64,000 nt of DNA. It comes from Ophiosphaerella korrae. Taxonomy: Eukaryota > Ascomycota > Dothideomycetes > Pleosporales > Phaeosphaeriaceae. Location: assembly GCA_028456385.1 (NCBI GenBank), contig JALNQF010000146.1, forward strand, positions 48,172 through 112,171, given 5' to 3'. This document shows, in pieces, positions 34,574 to 47,019 of this stretch. Every line of letters begins with the position of its first letter. Positions within the stretch are counted from its first letter, which is position 1. Below the pieces are notes generated by a model. That model had not been told where the DNA came from. It saw nothing but the letters and a program-made list of their open reading frames with translations, and did no database searches. A program made the position numbers and the translations under genes.

Positions 34574-37500
34574 AGTAGTTAAAGTTATCTTCTAGTTTCT
34601 ATATCTTATCCTATAGTTTCTCTTATTTATTAGTTCTTATCTATTTTACTAAGTAATAGTTCCTACTATTATAAAACTAGTATACTAAGATTTCTTTAAC
34701 TTCTTATTCTTCTTATTCTCTATATATATTTACTTTATATACTAGTAGTTCTACTTTTTATAGTACTTTCTCTAGTAGTACTATATAGAATATTAAGTAT
34801 ATCTTTATTTTATTTAGTAGCTTTAATTTAAATATAACTAGTATAACTTCTTTTTTAATTTTATATAGTCTAATCTTTACGTAATCTAGTTTTAAACTTA
34901 GTTATTTACTCTTAATATTTTTCTATACTAACTATACTTTTTCTCTTTCTCTAAATTAAGGTTCTTTTTTATATTTCTTATTATAGTACTTTACTATATA
35001 ATTATATAAGAACTTAGTATTCTATCTTAGTTAGTTATATATTTCTTTTATTCTATTTATAAAGTTTTCTCTTTTTAGAGTCTAAGACTTTATATTTCTT
35101 AGTATTTAATATATATTAGGGTTAAATCTATAGTTTATAAAGAAAGGTAATACTTCTATTATTTTATTCTTTACGCTATTATATACTAGCTATACTATAG
35201 GTAGTAATTATACCTAATTATTCTAATTGTAATTAAGGTAGTATCTTAAGTATTATTCTACTATCTAGTTTATATATTCTAATTATCTATCTATTTATAG
35301 ATAATACGCTATTAATATTTAATTTTATATTCCTAATTACGCTATTACTATACCCTATAGTTTTAATATAAATTATATATCTCTATCTATAATAATTTTA
35401 TCTAGAATACTATACTAGCTAATTATAGTCTTTAGAACCTAATATATAGCTACTTCTATCCTACTTTTTTTTTATATAGTCTAAAGTATAAATACTTTAT
35501 AAGCTTATCTACTATTATTATAATTCTATTATATTTAACTCTTACTATTAGGTCTTTTAACTTAAGTAACTTTATAATAAAGTCTATTGTTATAACTCTT
35601 TAGAAGCGTTTTAGTACTTTAACTAGTTATAGTATTCTATAAAGTATATATCTATTATATTTATTTCTATAATATTCTATATAGTTTTATAGTACTTCTT
35701 CTACTAGTTATCTTACTTTTAGTATATAGTAGTCTCTTAAAAGCCTATTTAGTATTTTCTTAATTCTCTAGTATCTATATACTAGTAATTTATAGAATTA
35801 TTATATAAATTTTCTCTATATTTTTCTTAGAATATACGTTTTTCTATAAGCTTTCGCTAATCCTTCTTAGATTTCTAGTTTTTTTATTTCTTTAGAGGTT
35901 TTTTACGTTTTCTCTTAAATCTATTCTTCTAGCTCGCTACTTATTCTTTTAAGTATAGTAGCTATTCTAAGTATATTTAGGACTAAATATCTATTTTTAT
36001 TCTTAACTAGAACTATACTAGTAGTATTTACTTCTTTCTATAAATCTAGTCTTTTACTAAAAGCGTCTATAAACTAATTATCTTTCCTTTTTATATATAC
36101 AATTTTAAAGTTATATATTAATAAGTATTCTTACTATCTTATATAGTATTATAATATGTTCTTATTTAGTATAAATCTTATAAGATTCTTGTAGTCTATA
36201 TAGATCTTTGTTTAATACTTTACTTTTTATAGGTATACTTTCTATTACTTAAATACTTTATAGATTACTAGTATCTCTTTATTATAAATTAAGTAGTTAA
36301 GCTCTACTAGCTTTATTTTCTTAGAAAAGTATTTAACTAGGTGTTCTTATTTTATATTCTAGTTTTCTTGTATTAGTACTATTCTATAGACTAAGTTTAA
36401 TATATCTATTTTTACTATTACTAGTAGGTCTAGGTTATATATTCTAATAATTAGGTTTTCTATAAACTTTTCTTTAATTTAGTTAAATACTTCTTTATAT
36501 TCCTTAGTCTACTTAAATAGTATATCTTTCTTTATAAGTTTTATTAATAGTTTTATTATCTTAGACTATCTTATTATTAACTTTCTATAAAAGTTTACTA
36601 GTCTATAATATTATTATACTTCTTGTAGGTTTTTTAGTATTAGCTATTCTTAAATTACTCTAATCTTAATTAGGTTAATTTTTATTTTTCTTAGTTCTAT
36701 AATAAATCTTAGGAAATCTATCTTCTTTATATAGAATTTATATTTCTTTATTTTAAAGAATAATTTATTCTTTATTAGTTTTTCTAGTACTTTATATATA
36801 TATTATACGTATTCTTCTTCTATTTCTAAGAATATAAGGGTGTTGTCTAAGTATATAAATATAAATATATCTAGGTACTCTCTTAGGACTATATTAATTC
36901 TTTCCTAAAATACTACTAGTATATTTATTAGTCTAAAAGGTATAACTATATATTTAAATAATTTATACTACGTTCTAAACGCTATTTTCTATTTATTACC
37001 TTTTTTAATTTAAATCTAGTAATAGGCGTTTTAGATATCTAGTTTAGTAAAGATTTAAGCTTTTTATAGCCTATCTTGTATTTTGTCTATATATAGTAAA
37101 AGGTACTAGTTTTTATCTATAATTATATTTGTTTTTCTAAAGTCTACGTAAAGTCTCTTATTATCTATTCTCTTTTTATCTATAAATATAAGTCTATATA
37201 CTACTAAAGATTAGGATTCTTATATCTATCTTTTTTTTATTACGTTTTCTATAAATACTTATTTAATTTTTAATTCTTCTTTAGTTTTTCTATAAACTAG
37301 GCTCTATCCTATATTTTTTCCTTTTTCTAGGTTAATTACTAAGTCTTATATTTAGTATTCTAGAAGGTAGTTATTAGGTTTTATAAGCTATTTTTCTTAT
37401 TTTTTATATTTTTCTATAAATTCTCCTTTATACGTAGTTATATTAGCTTTTAATATATCTTTCTTAAGATAGGTAATTTTTTCTATTCTTTAATTAATTC

Positions 37501-39201
37501 TTAGGTTAGTTATTTATAACTATAGTATTCCTAATATTACTTTTTATTTATTATTAATTATTATTATATCTATAACTATATTCTTAATTTCTAGTCTTTC
37601 TAACTTTAGTGTAGAGGGTATTATCTTAAATCTAATAAGTTCTTAGAATAGTTTCTCTTTAATTATACTTAATTGTCTAGAGTACTTCTTTATTATATAA
37701 GTTATTCCTTAACTTTCTATAAACTTCTTTAATATAAAGTTTCTTATAGCTCTACTATTAATTATTACTTATACTTTTCTTACTTAATATATACCTATTT
37801 TTATAATATATAGACTTCTTATACTTTCTAGCTTTTCTTACTTAGGTCTTTCTTTAACTTATTTATCTTTCTAGGGCTATTACTTTGTTTTACGTTTATA
37901 GTTTACGTAATTTAGATATTTATTATAGGTATATTTATACTATAGTTTTTTTTAATTATATTCTTTAGATAGTTTTAGTCTTAGTCTAATTACTATATAT
38001 TCTTTGTTAGGTATTCTAATTATTTCCTAACCTTAGATATCTTTCTTTATAATTATATTTATATAATTATATCCTTATCTTCTAACTAGCTATATATAAT
38101 TGCGTACCTTCTATTCTCTATATATATAGTAATTCGTGTTTAGGTATAATATCTATAATATCTCTACGTATACTAGATATTCTAGATCTATTCTTTTATT
38201 ATCTCCTACCTAGTATTTATCTATTCTAGGTCTTGTAGTTACTAGAATATAGTATATTATTAGTACTTATAGTGTATAGGCTTTATTAATCTATTATATC
38301 TTTTTTATAAAGAACTACTATTCTTTTTATTTAGGTATTCTTCTTACTATAACTATATATTACTTTATCTATTATTAGAATATTATAACTTTTTTTACTT
38401 TAAGATTATATTCTTTTTATTCTTTATACACTTCTTCTATACTTATAACTAGTAAGTATTTTTAAATAAATTTCTATTCTTTGTTTTATTCCTCTATATT
38501 TATTATTATATAGCTATTATAGCTATATACCTTTAACTAGGTATACTTAGTATTTCTTATATTAATTTTTCTTTTATCTCTTCTTAATTCTTTAGAGGAG
38601 ACTGTAGTAGTCTCTTTATCTAGTACTAGTCCCTTAGCTTAGATTAATAGAATCTAGAGTTCTTCCTCTTCTAAGTCTTCTATTAGTAGGTCTATTATAT
38701 ATACTATTTCTTCTAGCTATACTTTTGTTTTTTCTTTTATTACTACTACTCTATTCTTCTATAAGAACTATCTTACTTTCTACTTACTAGAAAGATATAT
38801 ATAGTAGTTATCTTTATAATAAAAAGTCTAATAGAGTATTATATACTATATTTCTTTACTCCTAGCTACTTTCTTTTAAGGTTTAGCCTATACTTTTTAT
38901 ACTTCTTTCTTGTTTTTAGTTGTTTTTAACTAAGCTTCTTTATTTTTCTTAGAATCTTTACTTCTATAATTTTTTATAAAGTATCTTAGTTTTCTATACT
39001 TATAGTATACTATATCTTTCTTTTGTTTAGATTAGTAGTCTTTTACGTAGTAGCCTCTTCTACTATAACTAAAGTACGTAAAGTTTTTATTCTTCTTAGG
39101 TTTTCTCTTATCTTTATTAGTATTAAGGATTATAGGGTCCTTAGCGTCTTAGTTTCTAGGTTATCCTCTATACTTATTCTTCTTCTATTCTTAAAGATTG
39201 T

Positions 39202-41067
39202 TAACGTACTCTACAGGTAAGTTACCTATATAGGTAAGTTGCCTACTTTTGCTAAGCCCTTACTAAAACACCTACTACCTTCTAATATCGTAACAATAAC
39301 AATATATAGAACCTTTAAATAAACGTTAAGTATAGCTTGCCCTTTAAGCTATTAAACAAGACGTAAATCTCTTACTACAACGTACTGTATCTATCTATAA
39401 CGTTTTTTGTAAGACGCTAGGTAATTAACGCGCTAGACGACCTTTACGCGCAGATACTATACCTAACTTAAGTAATCTAACTAAGCTTAAGGAGGGTGTA
39501 ATTGTTAAGTATATCCTTAACCTTGTTAAGCGTAGATTCCCCTCCTAGCTCGTAGACGTAGCTAATATAGCTAATTCCTTGCACGCTAAGTATAATCTAG
39601 CTTAAGTTAGTATAAACTAGCCTAGTACGTTTGTTAAGCGCCGCCCTAAGCTTAAAATAAGGTTTAATCGCAAGTACAACTATAAAAGAGCTCTCTATAA
39701 GGATCCTAACTTTATACAAGAGTAGTTTAAGCTAGTAGCTAACACTAAAGCTAAGTATAGTATCTTAGATAACAACTTATACAACTTTAACGAGACAGGC
39801 TTTATAATAGGCTAGATTATAGTAAATATAGTTGTTATAGCCTTAGAGAGACGTTTATAGCTAAAAGTAATCTAGCTAGGTAATAGAGAGTAGGTAATAG
39901 CTATTATAGGTATTAATGTAACTAGGTAGGCTATTCTACCCTTTATTATCCTTAAGGCGTACTACTACCTATTAAACTAGTATAAGGACAGTAAAATACC
40001 CTAAGACTAGGTTATTAGGGTCTCTAAAAATAGCTAGACAACTAATACGCTTAGTCTTACGTAGTTAAAGTACTTTAATGCGCATACAAAGACGCGTACT
40101 ATTAGGATAGTACGTTTACTTATTATTAACAGCTATAAGAGCTACAACTCGCTTGAATTTAAGAACTACTACAAAGATAACAAGATTGTTACTCTTTGTA
40201 TACCTACGCACGTATTACACCTCTTGTAGCTACTTAATATAGGCTGTTTTACCCCTTTAAAGAAGGCGTATAGGTACTAAGTTAAAGCGCTTATACGCTA
40301 CTAGATTAGCTATATTATAAAACAAGAGTTCTTACTATACTTTAAGCGCGCCTATAATACAGTAATTACTCCTAAGAATGTCTAAGGAGGGTTTCGAGGC
40401 GCTAGATTAGCCCTATTTAACCTAGAATAGGTTATATTAACTCTTAATGTTAAGCTACGTACTCCTTTACTACTCTTACCTAACAACGAGCCCTAGTAGT
40501 CGCAAACACTAAGCAATACCCTATAATTAGAGTTGTAATCGACGCTTATAAAGGCAAGAATTTAGAGGTATATAGATAGCTTACTAATAAGTCTAGCTAA
40601 GCACTTTGAACACCTTGCTAAAGGCGTAGTAGTAATAGCGTATAAGCTAGTATTAGTATAAAAGGAAAACGCTAAGCTTTAGGTAGTAAATAAGGCTATA
40701 ACGCGACGAAAATCGTATAAAAGAAAGTAGGTTTAAGTAGAAGAGACCTTAATAGTTAAAGATAGAGCGTACTTAGCTACTCTTAAGGACTTTAGTGCGC
40801 GTAGTAATAGGAAGAAGTTAAAGAAGTAGGTGCGCGCTAAAGTAAGTAAACTATCTTAACAACAGTATATAGTGTGCAAAGAGACTAGGTATAACGTGTA
40901 AATATATAAGAATATAGTAGAAGTAGACTCTAAATAATATCTTATATTATATTATAGTATACTAGGTTAAAGTAGGCTATTTTGCGCTATAACGTAGTAG
41001 TTTTAGTAAGGGCTTAGTAAAAGTAGGCAACTCGCCTATATAGGTAACTTGCCTATAGAGTACGTTA
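39202..41067 (+). mobile_element. Fot1-like transposon with 66-bp inverted repeats, TSD TA
   Basis: Terminal inverted repeats at 39204-39269 and 41000-41065 begin ACGTACTCTAYAGGYAAGTT and match over about 66 bp. TA at 39202-39203 and 41066-41067 is the target duplication: the uninterrupted site in element D (near 52278) reads AAAGATTGTCGTCTAT, where CG corresponds to the RIP form TA. Length 1862 bp without the TA. Its composition is less AT-biased than the host element C, so it inserted later or suffered fewer RIP rounds. Confidence 0.9.
39340..40940 (+). pseudogene. Fot1/pogo transposase, nearly full length with stops
   Basis: One frame spans almost the whole element: VKRDVNLLLQRTVSIYNVFC and a RAGRPLRADTIPN block (N-terminal HTH), LTKLKEGVIVKYILNLVKR (CENP-B-type HTH), a KIRFNRKYNYKRAL block, then the DDE domain with YNFNETGFIIG near 39778 (first catalytic Asp now Asn), LLIINSYKSYNSLEF near 40125 (second Asp now Asn), and LLQLLNIGCFTPLKKAY near 40225 followed by the third acidic region. 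The C-terminus is Lys-rich with a KRKQV block. Stops are TAG or TAA at Trp and Gln positions. About 15 stops and no obvious frameshift. Confidence 0.85.
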
Positions 41068-41916
41068 TCTATTTATATTACCTACTATTTTAAAGCTTTT
41101 AGTATTTTTAGTTTTTCTATATAAATTATTTTATATTAGATTCTTAAATTTAATCTTTATTTAAATTATAATATTAATAATACTTTATTCTATTCTATAT
41201 TTTACAATAGTTATTTAAATTATAATATATATTCTAGAATACTCTTGTTCTATATAAGCCTTTTAAGCTTTTCTTTAGCTTATTAGGTAATATCTATATC
41301 CCTAAATACTACTTTTATTTGTTTAGTAAAGTATTTATAACTTCTAAAGATAGCTCTAGTTTTATTCTTTTATATTCCTAGAGTATATATTGTATAATCT
41401 ATCTAGTAAGACTTAAACTATCTTATTATATCTTCTTTAAGGTATATTCTAATATATATTACCTTCTTATCTTCTTTATTAAAGTATAGTACTTATATAT
41501 TAATCTAGAGTTATACTACTACTATAAAGAGTCTTAGTTTCTCTCTTATTTTATTAAATTTCTTAAGTATAGGTATCTTAAGTAGTTTCTTTGTTGCGCT
41601 TATTTCTAGTCTTTAGGTAATCTACTCTATCTAGTTTTATCTCTCTATAATAGCTTTAATCTATACCTTATTTTATTTTATATAGTCTTGTAATTCTTTA
41701 TTCTATATTTCTAAGGCGTTAATTACTAGTTTTATATCTTCTTTCTTAGAGGTTAGGTTATTTAAGTAATCTTTAATTTTCTTCTATACTATATTATTTA
41801 ATTTGTAGCTACTTAGAGGTGCTTTAACTACTTTCTTAGTTAAACTTCCTTCTATTATATTAGCTAAACTATACGCTACTTACGCTTTACTTCTCCTAAT
41901 ATCTAAATTAGTAAGG

Positions 41917-42365
41917 TGTAATAGGGACGCCTATTATTAACTACAAGTAACCTCTCTATATAGGGAGAGTTAGTAGATTAGAAGATAATATTAGAAGTTT
42001 ATATATTAATCTACAATAACTATAAATAATAGAAGATATCTTGTAATTGTTTTATATTAGCGTTCTGTAGTTAATAGATTAAATTACTAATACTATCCTA
42101 ATAATATATATTACTACTAACTATATACTTATATTTCTTAGCTAGCTTTATACTTTGTATTTACTAAGATCGCGAATTATAAATTTATTATATATTTAGC
42201 TTTATACTTTATATTTACTAAGATTACAAATCGCGAATTTATTACGTATCCCTATTGTAGTTAGTTTTCTAGTTAAGTTTATTACCCTATAGGTTAAATA
42301 TACTGTTATTATTTATAGTAAGGCTAATTAGCTCTAATTAGCTTTCTCTTATTATAGCTATAATA
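41917..42365 (-). repeat. Element C right LTR (5' LTR of the element)
   Basis: Starts TGTAATAGGGACGCC and ends TTATAGCTATAATA. It keeps TG and several CG sites lost in the left copy. The adjoining internal sequence (CTAATATCTAAATTAGTAAG) is the reverse of what follows the A and B 5' LTRs. Confidence 0.9.
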
Positions 42366-42370
42366 TTTAC

Positions 42371-43600
42371 TAATCTATAAGATAGCTTCTAGGAGTATTT
42401 AAGATACTTAGTTATAGGGTTTTAACCTAGAAAAGTATAAGGATTTCTTTACCTTATTACTAAATAGCTAGATAAGTAATAAGATTAAGCTTATATAGCT
42501 CTAATAAGTCTTTAATTATAAGATAAAGAAGAAAGCTTAATAAGCTTACTAGTTACTTATCCTAGATAGCTATAGCTCTTATATTTTAATAAAGTTTATT
42601 AACTTCTATAATACTAATAAGATACTACTTATAGTTTTTCTATCTTATACAACCTATAGTTTATAGCTACTTAATATAGTAATATTCTCTCCTCTAGTAG
42701 TAGTATACTTAAAGTAGCTTTCTAATTATATAGAGAAGACCTAAAATATCTTATCTATTATAAAGTATAACTTCTATAGACTCTTTAATACTACTTAGAA
42801 GCTCTTCTTTACTAAAAAAATTATTAGAAAAGCCTTTAAAGCTATTAGGCTTATACTATTTAAACTAGAGGTAGTATTCTTATACTTTTACTATAAAGGT
42901 AGCTTACGTCCTAGCTCTAGTAGTAGTAAAACCTTAGCTATCTTAGTAATAGATTAGGTAGAAATAAAGTAGCTCTTAAGGTAAGTAGTAGTTAAGACTC
43001 TTAACTCTTATACTAAAAAGCTTACTTATATAGTTTATACTATATTAATAAAGAACTAGCTTTTTTAGTATAAAAATAAGTAGCTATAAGAAGCTCTAAA
43101 TAATAAGAGAGGTTATAAGTAATAAAGTAAAGCTTTACTACTACTACTACTACCTTAGAATAATAGTAAAGCTATACTTTAGAGTCTTACTAAAGTAGTA
43201 GAAGCTTATAAGCTTTAGGTATAAAAGTAAGCTAAAGAGGAGTACGTAAGATACTAGAAAAGTAAGGAAAAGTACTTCTAAGAGGAGAAAAAGCTTCTAT
43301 AATAATAAGAGTCTAAGGTAAAGTACTAAATAAAGCTTTGTAAGGTAGAGGAGAGAGCTACTATAAAGGCCTTAGAAGTAGCTCTACGCGAAGATAAAAA
43401 GCTAGCTAAGTAGCTTAAAAAATAACTCTAAACTAATATTAAAACCTTATTTAAAGGTAAATAAAAGTATTCTAAGATACTATAATCTAATATAATAAAT
43501 TTTAATTAAGTAGTTAACAATAAGACCTTACTACTATTATCGCTACCTCTACTAGTAACCACGCGTAGTGGCTGCAACGTCAAGCCTTTAGCGAAATTAA
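42371..43600 (+). pseudogene. pogo-type transposase, C-terminal part
   Basis: Continues the transposase interrupted by element C. It gives a catalytic block near 42545 (LLILDSYSSYILIKF, where LD is the second catalytic acidic residue), then TTYSLQLLNIVIFSPL, FYRLFNTTQKLFFTKK and IRKAFKAIRLILFKLEVVF, the conserved end of the DDE domain. A long Lys/Glu/Gln-rich, probably coiled-coil tail follows to about 43440. Stops are TAG and TAA at Gln and Trp positions. Confidence 0.75.
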
Positions 43601-43775
43601 AGTAGCTTATCTTTTTCAGTATAGTCTAAAGTACAATACACTAGAAAATTACACCTCTATAGCTATTGTAGATCGCGATACAGCTTCATTTTTGTAGCGG
43701 AAAAAATGATGTTCAGCGTGCGTCGGGTGAGGCCGTGCGCCAGCTAATAAGATATGTTACCGAACGGTGTGCCGG

Positions 43776-45054
43776 AGCCCCAATAGCGCCGTCAACGTCC
43801 GACGACGACCTGTCAACACCACCTCCAGCGCCAGCCAAAAGACATACTAGGAAGCTAAGCGCGAAGGTGTTCGAGGCGCAGCAGTCACAAGATCAGCTTC
43901 ACTCTCTAAGGCGTACCGGTAGTAAAGGGAAGAAGTTAAATTACTTTAAAGTCTAACTACTAGTAGATTTTCTCTTTATAGAGGGTTCTCGCTACGTAGT
44001 AAGGGATATTAAATACTAAACCTTCTATCCTTTATTAGATCTATACTATAATGCGAGATATAGCTCTAGTAGAGTTACTTACTCATTATAGATAACTACC
44101 TTAATCTAGACTATTATCAGATAAGGAGGAGCTAAGCAAGCTAACTCAACTGCGCCGCACCAACTTAGCTAAGGCGTATCCCTTTAACAGGAGAGCCGCA
44201 ATCAAGTAACACGCTAGCTCAACAAAGGGGGATCCTAGAGCACAAGAGCAATTAGGCTAGCAAATAGGTTAGGAGTACCCATTAATAGGTTAGGTTACTA
44301 CTTTTTTTCCTTATATTCTCTACCCTAACGAACACTACAACTCTACTACATTTTATTCAATATCTTATTACGTAGTAGTCGGATTATTATAAAAATAGCT
44401 ACAATCAACTTACCGCACTATATTGTATTAGACTGTAAAGTTGCAGCAATATTAGGGTTTATTTCACCCCTTATTCCGTAAAACCCTAATATACTAGAAC
44501 ACGGGGTCACTCATTCAGGGTTTCTGCTAGAACAAGAGGTTAACAACGTCTTGTTCCAGGGCCCATTATAGATAGGGGCGTATTCGTGACGTTCCTCCTA
44601 CCAGTTGCGCGTGTTAATCACCCAGTTAGCAAAAACAGATATGACGCTGCTAGATATGCAGTATCGCCAATCCAGATAGCGCGAAGACGCGCTGCAGCAG
44701 CATGCTCCATCTCTTTGCTGTAGTCATAACTAATGTTGCAAAGCAGAAGCTAGCTTCGCGGTAGGCCATCCTGTCCGCATAGGAGCTCAGTGTACGAAGT
44801 TATATCCGCCAAGACCAGGAAGGTTGGTAAATTTAGTCGACAGCATTAGTGCGCTCACGTAAAGGAGGTCGGCGGCGGGTTCGAGGTTCAAGGACGGTCG
44901 AGCGTATAGACAGGGCGTCGATGTGGTCTTTCTAGTGCTGGGTGGGTATCAGGATGCCAAGCAGGTAGCTTGACCAGATTTGTAATTGTCTAGTGATATT
45001 TATAAGACTAGGGGCAATACAAGTTCATTAAATTATAATGCTTTACTGAATTTG
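43776..45054. other. GC-balanced flank, no gene recognised
   Basis: A frame running from 43735 out of the inverted repeat to 43956 has a Pro/Ser/Arg-rich composition (STPPPAPAKRHTRK-like) but no domain. At 44254-44298 lies one copy of a 45-bp repeat with GGTTAGG motifs, the other copy being at 47553-47597. An inverted repeat, TATTAGGGTTT and AAACCCTAATA, lies near 44453-44494. Part of 43960-44110 is RIP-like; the rest is not. Confidence 0.5.
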
Positions 45055-47019
45055 CTATAGAATAAGAAAATCTAGAAGATCTTTCATTTTCTCCTCGGGG
45101 ACAAGCGCTTCGCCTTCCATAATCCAGTATACGTAGCTCTCTCCAATAAACCGAAAATACTTATTCCCTTCGTAAGACTGCTCCTCTCTTAAAATAAACA
45201 GAGTTGCACCTCCGAGAAGAATGCAGACAAGGTCGCCATCTTTAGCTTCTTTTAGTACAATCCCAAAGTACCCTTTCTAGGTCAAAATTATATTGCGATG
45301 TTCATACATTTAAATAAACTTTTCCTTTACGTTGTTGTCGGTGCTGTCGGAGTCCCACTAAAATAGGAGTCCATAACGATGGGTTGCCCAAACTAGTAGC
45401 TCCAACATTAGCTCGTTCGTCTTCCTTTCACGCTTCACAAGCTTGCGTCCATTAAACGTCTAGACATGCGATATTTAGCCTTCTTCAATCCATTCTGATC
45501 GTTAGTGCTAGCGTTCGTCTCGATCAGGAGGCGGGATGTGCCAGTAGTGCCAGTCGTCGGGTAGAAGTCGACGATCAGAATCCGCGGCAGACAGCGGTGC
45601 CATGTCCGGCATGTAGCTCTCGATTTCCGCGATAAACTCATCCTCTTTCTTGTTTTCGCCTTGCCATCCCGTCTAGTATCTAGCGGGGAGGACAGAGCAA
45701 ATCGTGTCGAACTGAATACCGCGCACCTTCAGAAGCCTCTTTATCCCCAAACAATCTGCACCGTAGTGCTCGTAACTGCACTTCGGCTCGTGCGTATGCG
45801 CAGTGCCAGTGTAGTAGAGGATTTCGATTGCGCATGTAGTATCCCCGCCAGCTTTAAGAGGATAACCCAGACCGAGTCCCATCACTTTGTCACCAGAAAA
45901 GCTTTCGCCCCAATCAACGGCCCACGAAGGTACGCCCGTCGTGCTCAGTGGTCCCTAAATGCAGGAGAGGACAGAAAGGCCAACATTTTACAGGAGCCAC
46001 GAGGTGGTCTCAGTAAACACTTAGGCCGGGCACTTCCTGTAGTCCGCCACCAGACCGTTTTCCTTCGCATCAGCGACCATTCCCAAGAGAGCAAAGACTT
46101 TGTCTCGGCTATCCATAGCTTAGCATACTCTATTTCTATACAGTAAGGTAAGGAAGTCTTTATGCGCCGTATACGACCCATTATAGTAGCTTCCTATCTC
46201 CAGCACAGGCGGTATAGAGAAGGGGAGAGTAGGATGCCACCATTCCTTCTCCATGTAGGGCTCGATCCATATACGTCGCGGCCTAATAATAGACCAGGGA
46301 GCCTGCTAGGCGCCGCAGACGACGACGGCCGTCTAGGCCATGTAGACTTCCTGCAGCACCCAGATCCTGTCGAACCAGGGCCGCTCGAAGAAGGACACGA
46401 TGGTGTTTCGCAGAACCAAGCCGATCTCGGTGCCGTACGCAGCATCGTCCTAGCAGTGTTCCAGGAAGTACAGGGCCTCGTCCGATCCGGCCAATCCGTT
46501 GCCTATAAACATGGCGTGGACGCCCTCGTGCGTGGGCTCTTGGCCTTCGCCGACGTATATCACGACTCTTCGAGCGTCTCTGTAGATGTCTCTCATCATC
46601 CCCACCTATTAGTTGCGCTCAGGTATGTTGCTCTAGTCAATGCAAATAGCGTCTAGCCATACCACACGGGACCCAGTCTCTAGCTAGAGCCTCCGCAGGG
46701 CCTCCTCACAATTTGCAGTCACAGAAAGGCGGTAGAGCTGCGATTCCAACCGTATAAAGATGTTTCTGCGATCCATTAGGTTGCCCCATGTGTAAGAGGC
46801 GGCTTCATAGGATGGGCGGTCAGAGAGACGAATAGGACGCAGAGAACAGGTGATGAATCCCGATAAACGGTCGGAATAGATTTCAATCACGCGGATGTTG
46901 TCCAGGTATAGGAGTAGTGTGTATGTAAGAGCAGTAACAGCGAGTATATCTAATAAAGAGGCTGCAAAGTGCTAGCTCTCCTCGGTCGCTTTAGAATCTC
47001 TAGGACTACTTGGTTCCAT
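45055..47019 (-). pseudogene. HET-domain (heterokaryon incompatibility) gene, nonsense only
   Basis: A single minus-strand frame runs from ATG at 47019 to TAG at 45055-45057, 655 codons, with about twenty internal TAG or TAA codons and no frameshift that I can find. HET motifs: SYEAASYTWGN (about residues 70-80), VVWLDAICID followed by IPERN and MMRDIYRDARRVVIYVGEG, and ERPWFDRIWVLQEV near residue 215. The middle keeps SRDKVFALLGMVAD and a DYRK block, and the C-terminus has DGDLVCILLGG and YFRFIGESYV. HET proteins trigger cell death on contact between incompatible strains. Stops fall at Gln or Trp positions (CAG, CAA, TGG), so decay was by C-to-T on either strand, the RIP pattern, though GC is otherwise preserved. 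An N-terminal hydrophobic segment (near residues 20-40) may be a membrane anchor. Confidence 0.88.

Larger units (their letters stand above)
34560..41916 (-). pseudogene. Element C gag-pol, interrupted by DNA transposon
   Basis: Runs right to left: gag near 41900-41100 and 39200-38950 with the zinc-knuckle remnant near 39060-38950, protease near 37800-37600, reverse transcriptase about 37380-36650 with the YLDN catalytic remnant near 36840-36862, RNase H about 36500-36150, integrase about 35900-35150, and a chromodomain remnant near 34760-34620. The order and spacing match element B. A Fot1-like transposon (39204-41065) sits inside gag. All frames carry RIP-type stops. Confidence 0.8.
33449..42365 (-). 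mobile_element. Chromovirus C, TSD TTTAC, carries a nested Fot1-like element
   Basis: LTRs at 33449-33897 and 41917-42365 (449 bp each) in reverse orientation are bounded by TTTAC at 33444-33448 and 42366-42370. Without the nested DNA transposon (39204-41065) the element is about 7.05 kb, nearly the length of B. It belongs to a second LTR subfamily shared with F and the solo LTR. Confidence 0.9.
32706..43775 (+). mobile_element. pogo/Fot-like DNA transposon split by chromovirus C
   Basis: The ends form a GC-rich inverted repeat of about 65 bp: the left copy (32706-32772) contains ACATATCTTATCAGCCGGCG and CACGGTCTCACCCGGCGCAC; the right copy (about 43707-43775) has the reverse complement with few differences. 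Exact outer limits and target duplication are uncertain because the outermost bases do not align cleanly. The inside carries a transposase on the plus strand in two pieces, 32800-33443 and 42371-43600, separated by element C with TSD TTTAC. The ends have kept their GC while the body is strongly RIP-mutated. Confidence 0.75.

Noticed and set aside
39023..39220. 65-codon plus-strand frame in element C
   Set aside because: Opposite the gag zinc-knuckle region and running into the Fot1-like inverted repeat; no sign of selection.
43735..43956. 73-codon frame starting in the right inverted repeat
   Set aside because: Starts inside transposon end DNA and passes into flank; Pro/Ser-rich, no domain. 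Possibly a host exon fragment, but not supportable.
45661..46146. 161-codon frame on the plus strand
   Set aside because: Lies opposite the HET pseudogene, whose minus-strand frame carries all the recognisable motifs; this is its shadow.
46162..46656. 164-codon frame on the plus strand
   Set aside because: Shadow of the HET domain on the other strand; Asp/Arg/Pro bias is the complement of the HET codons.
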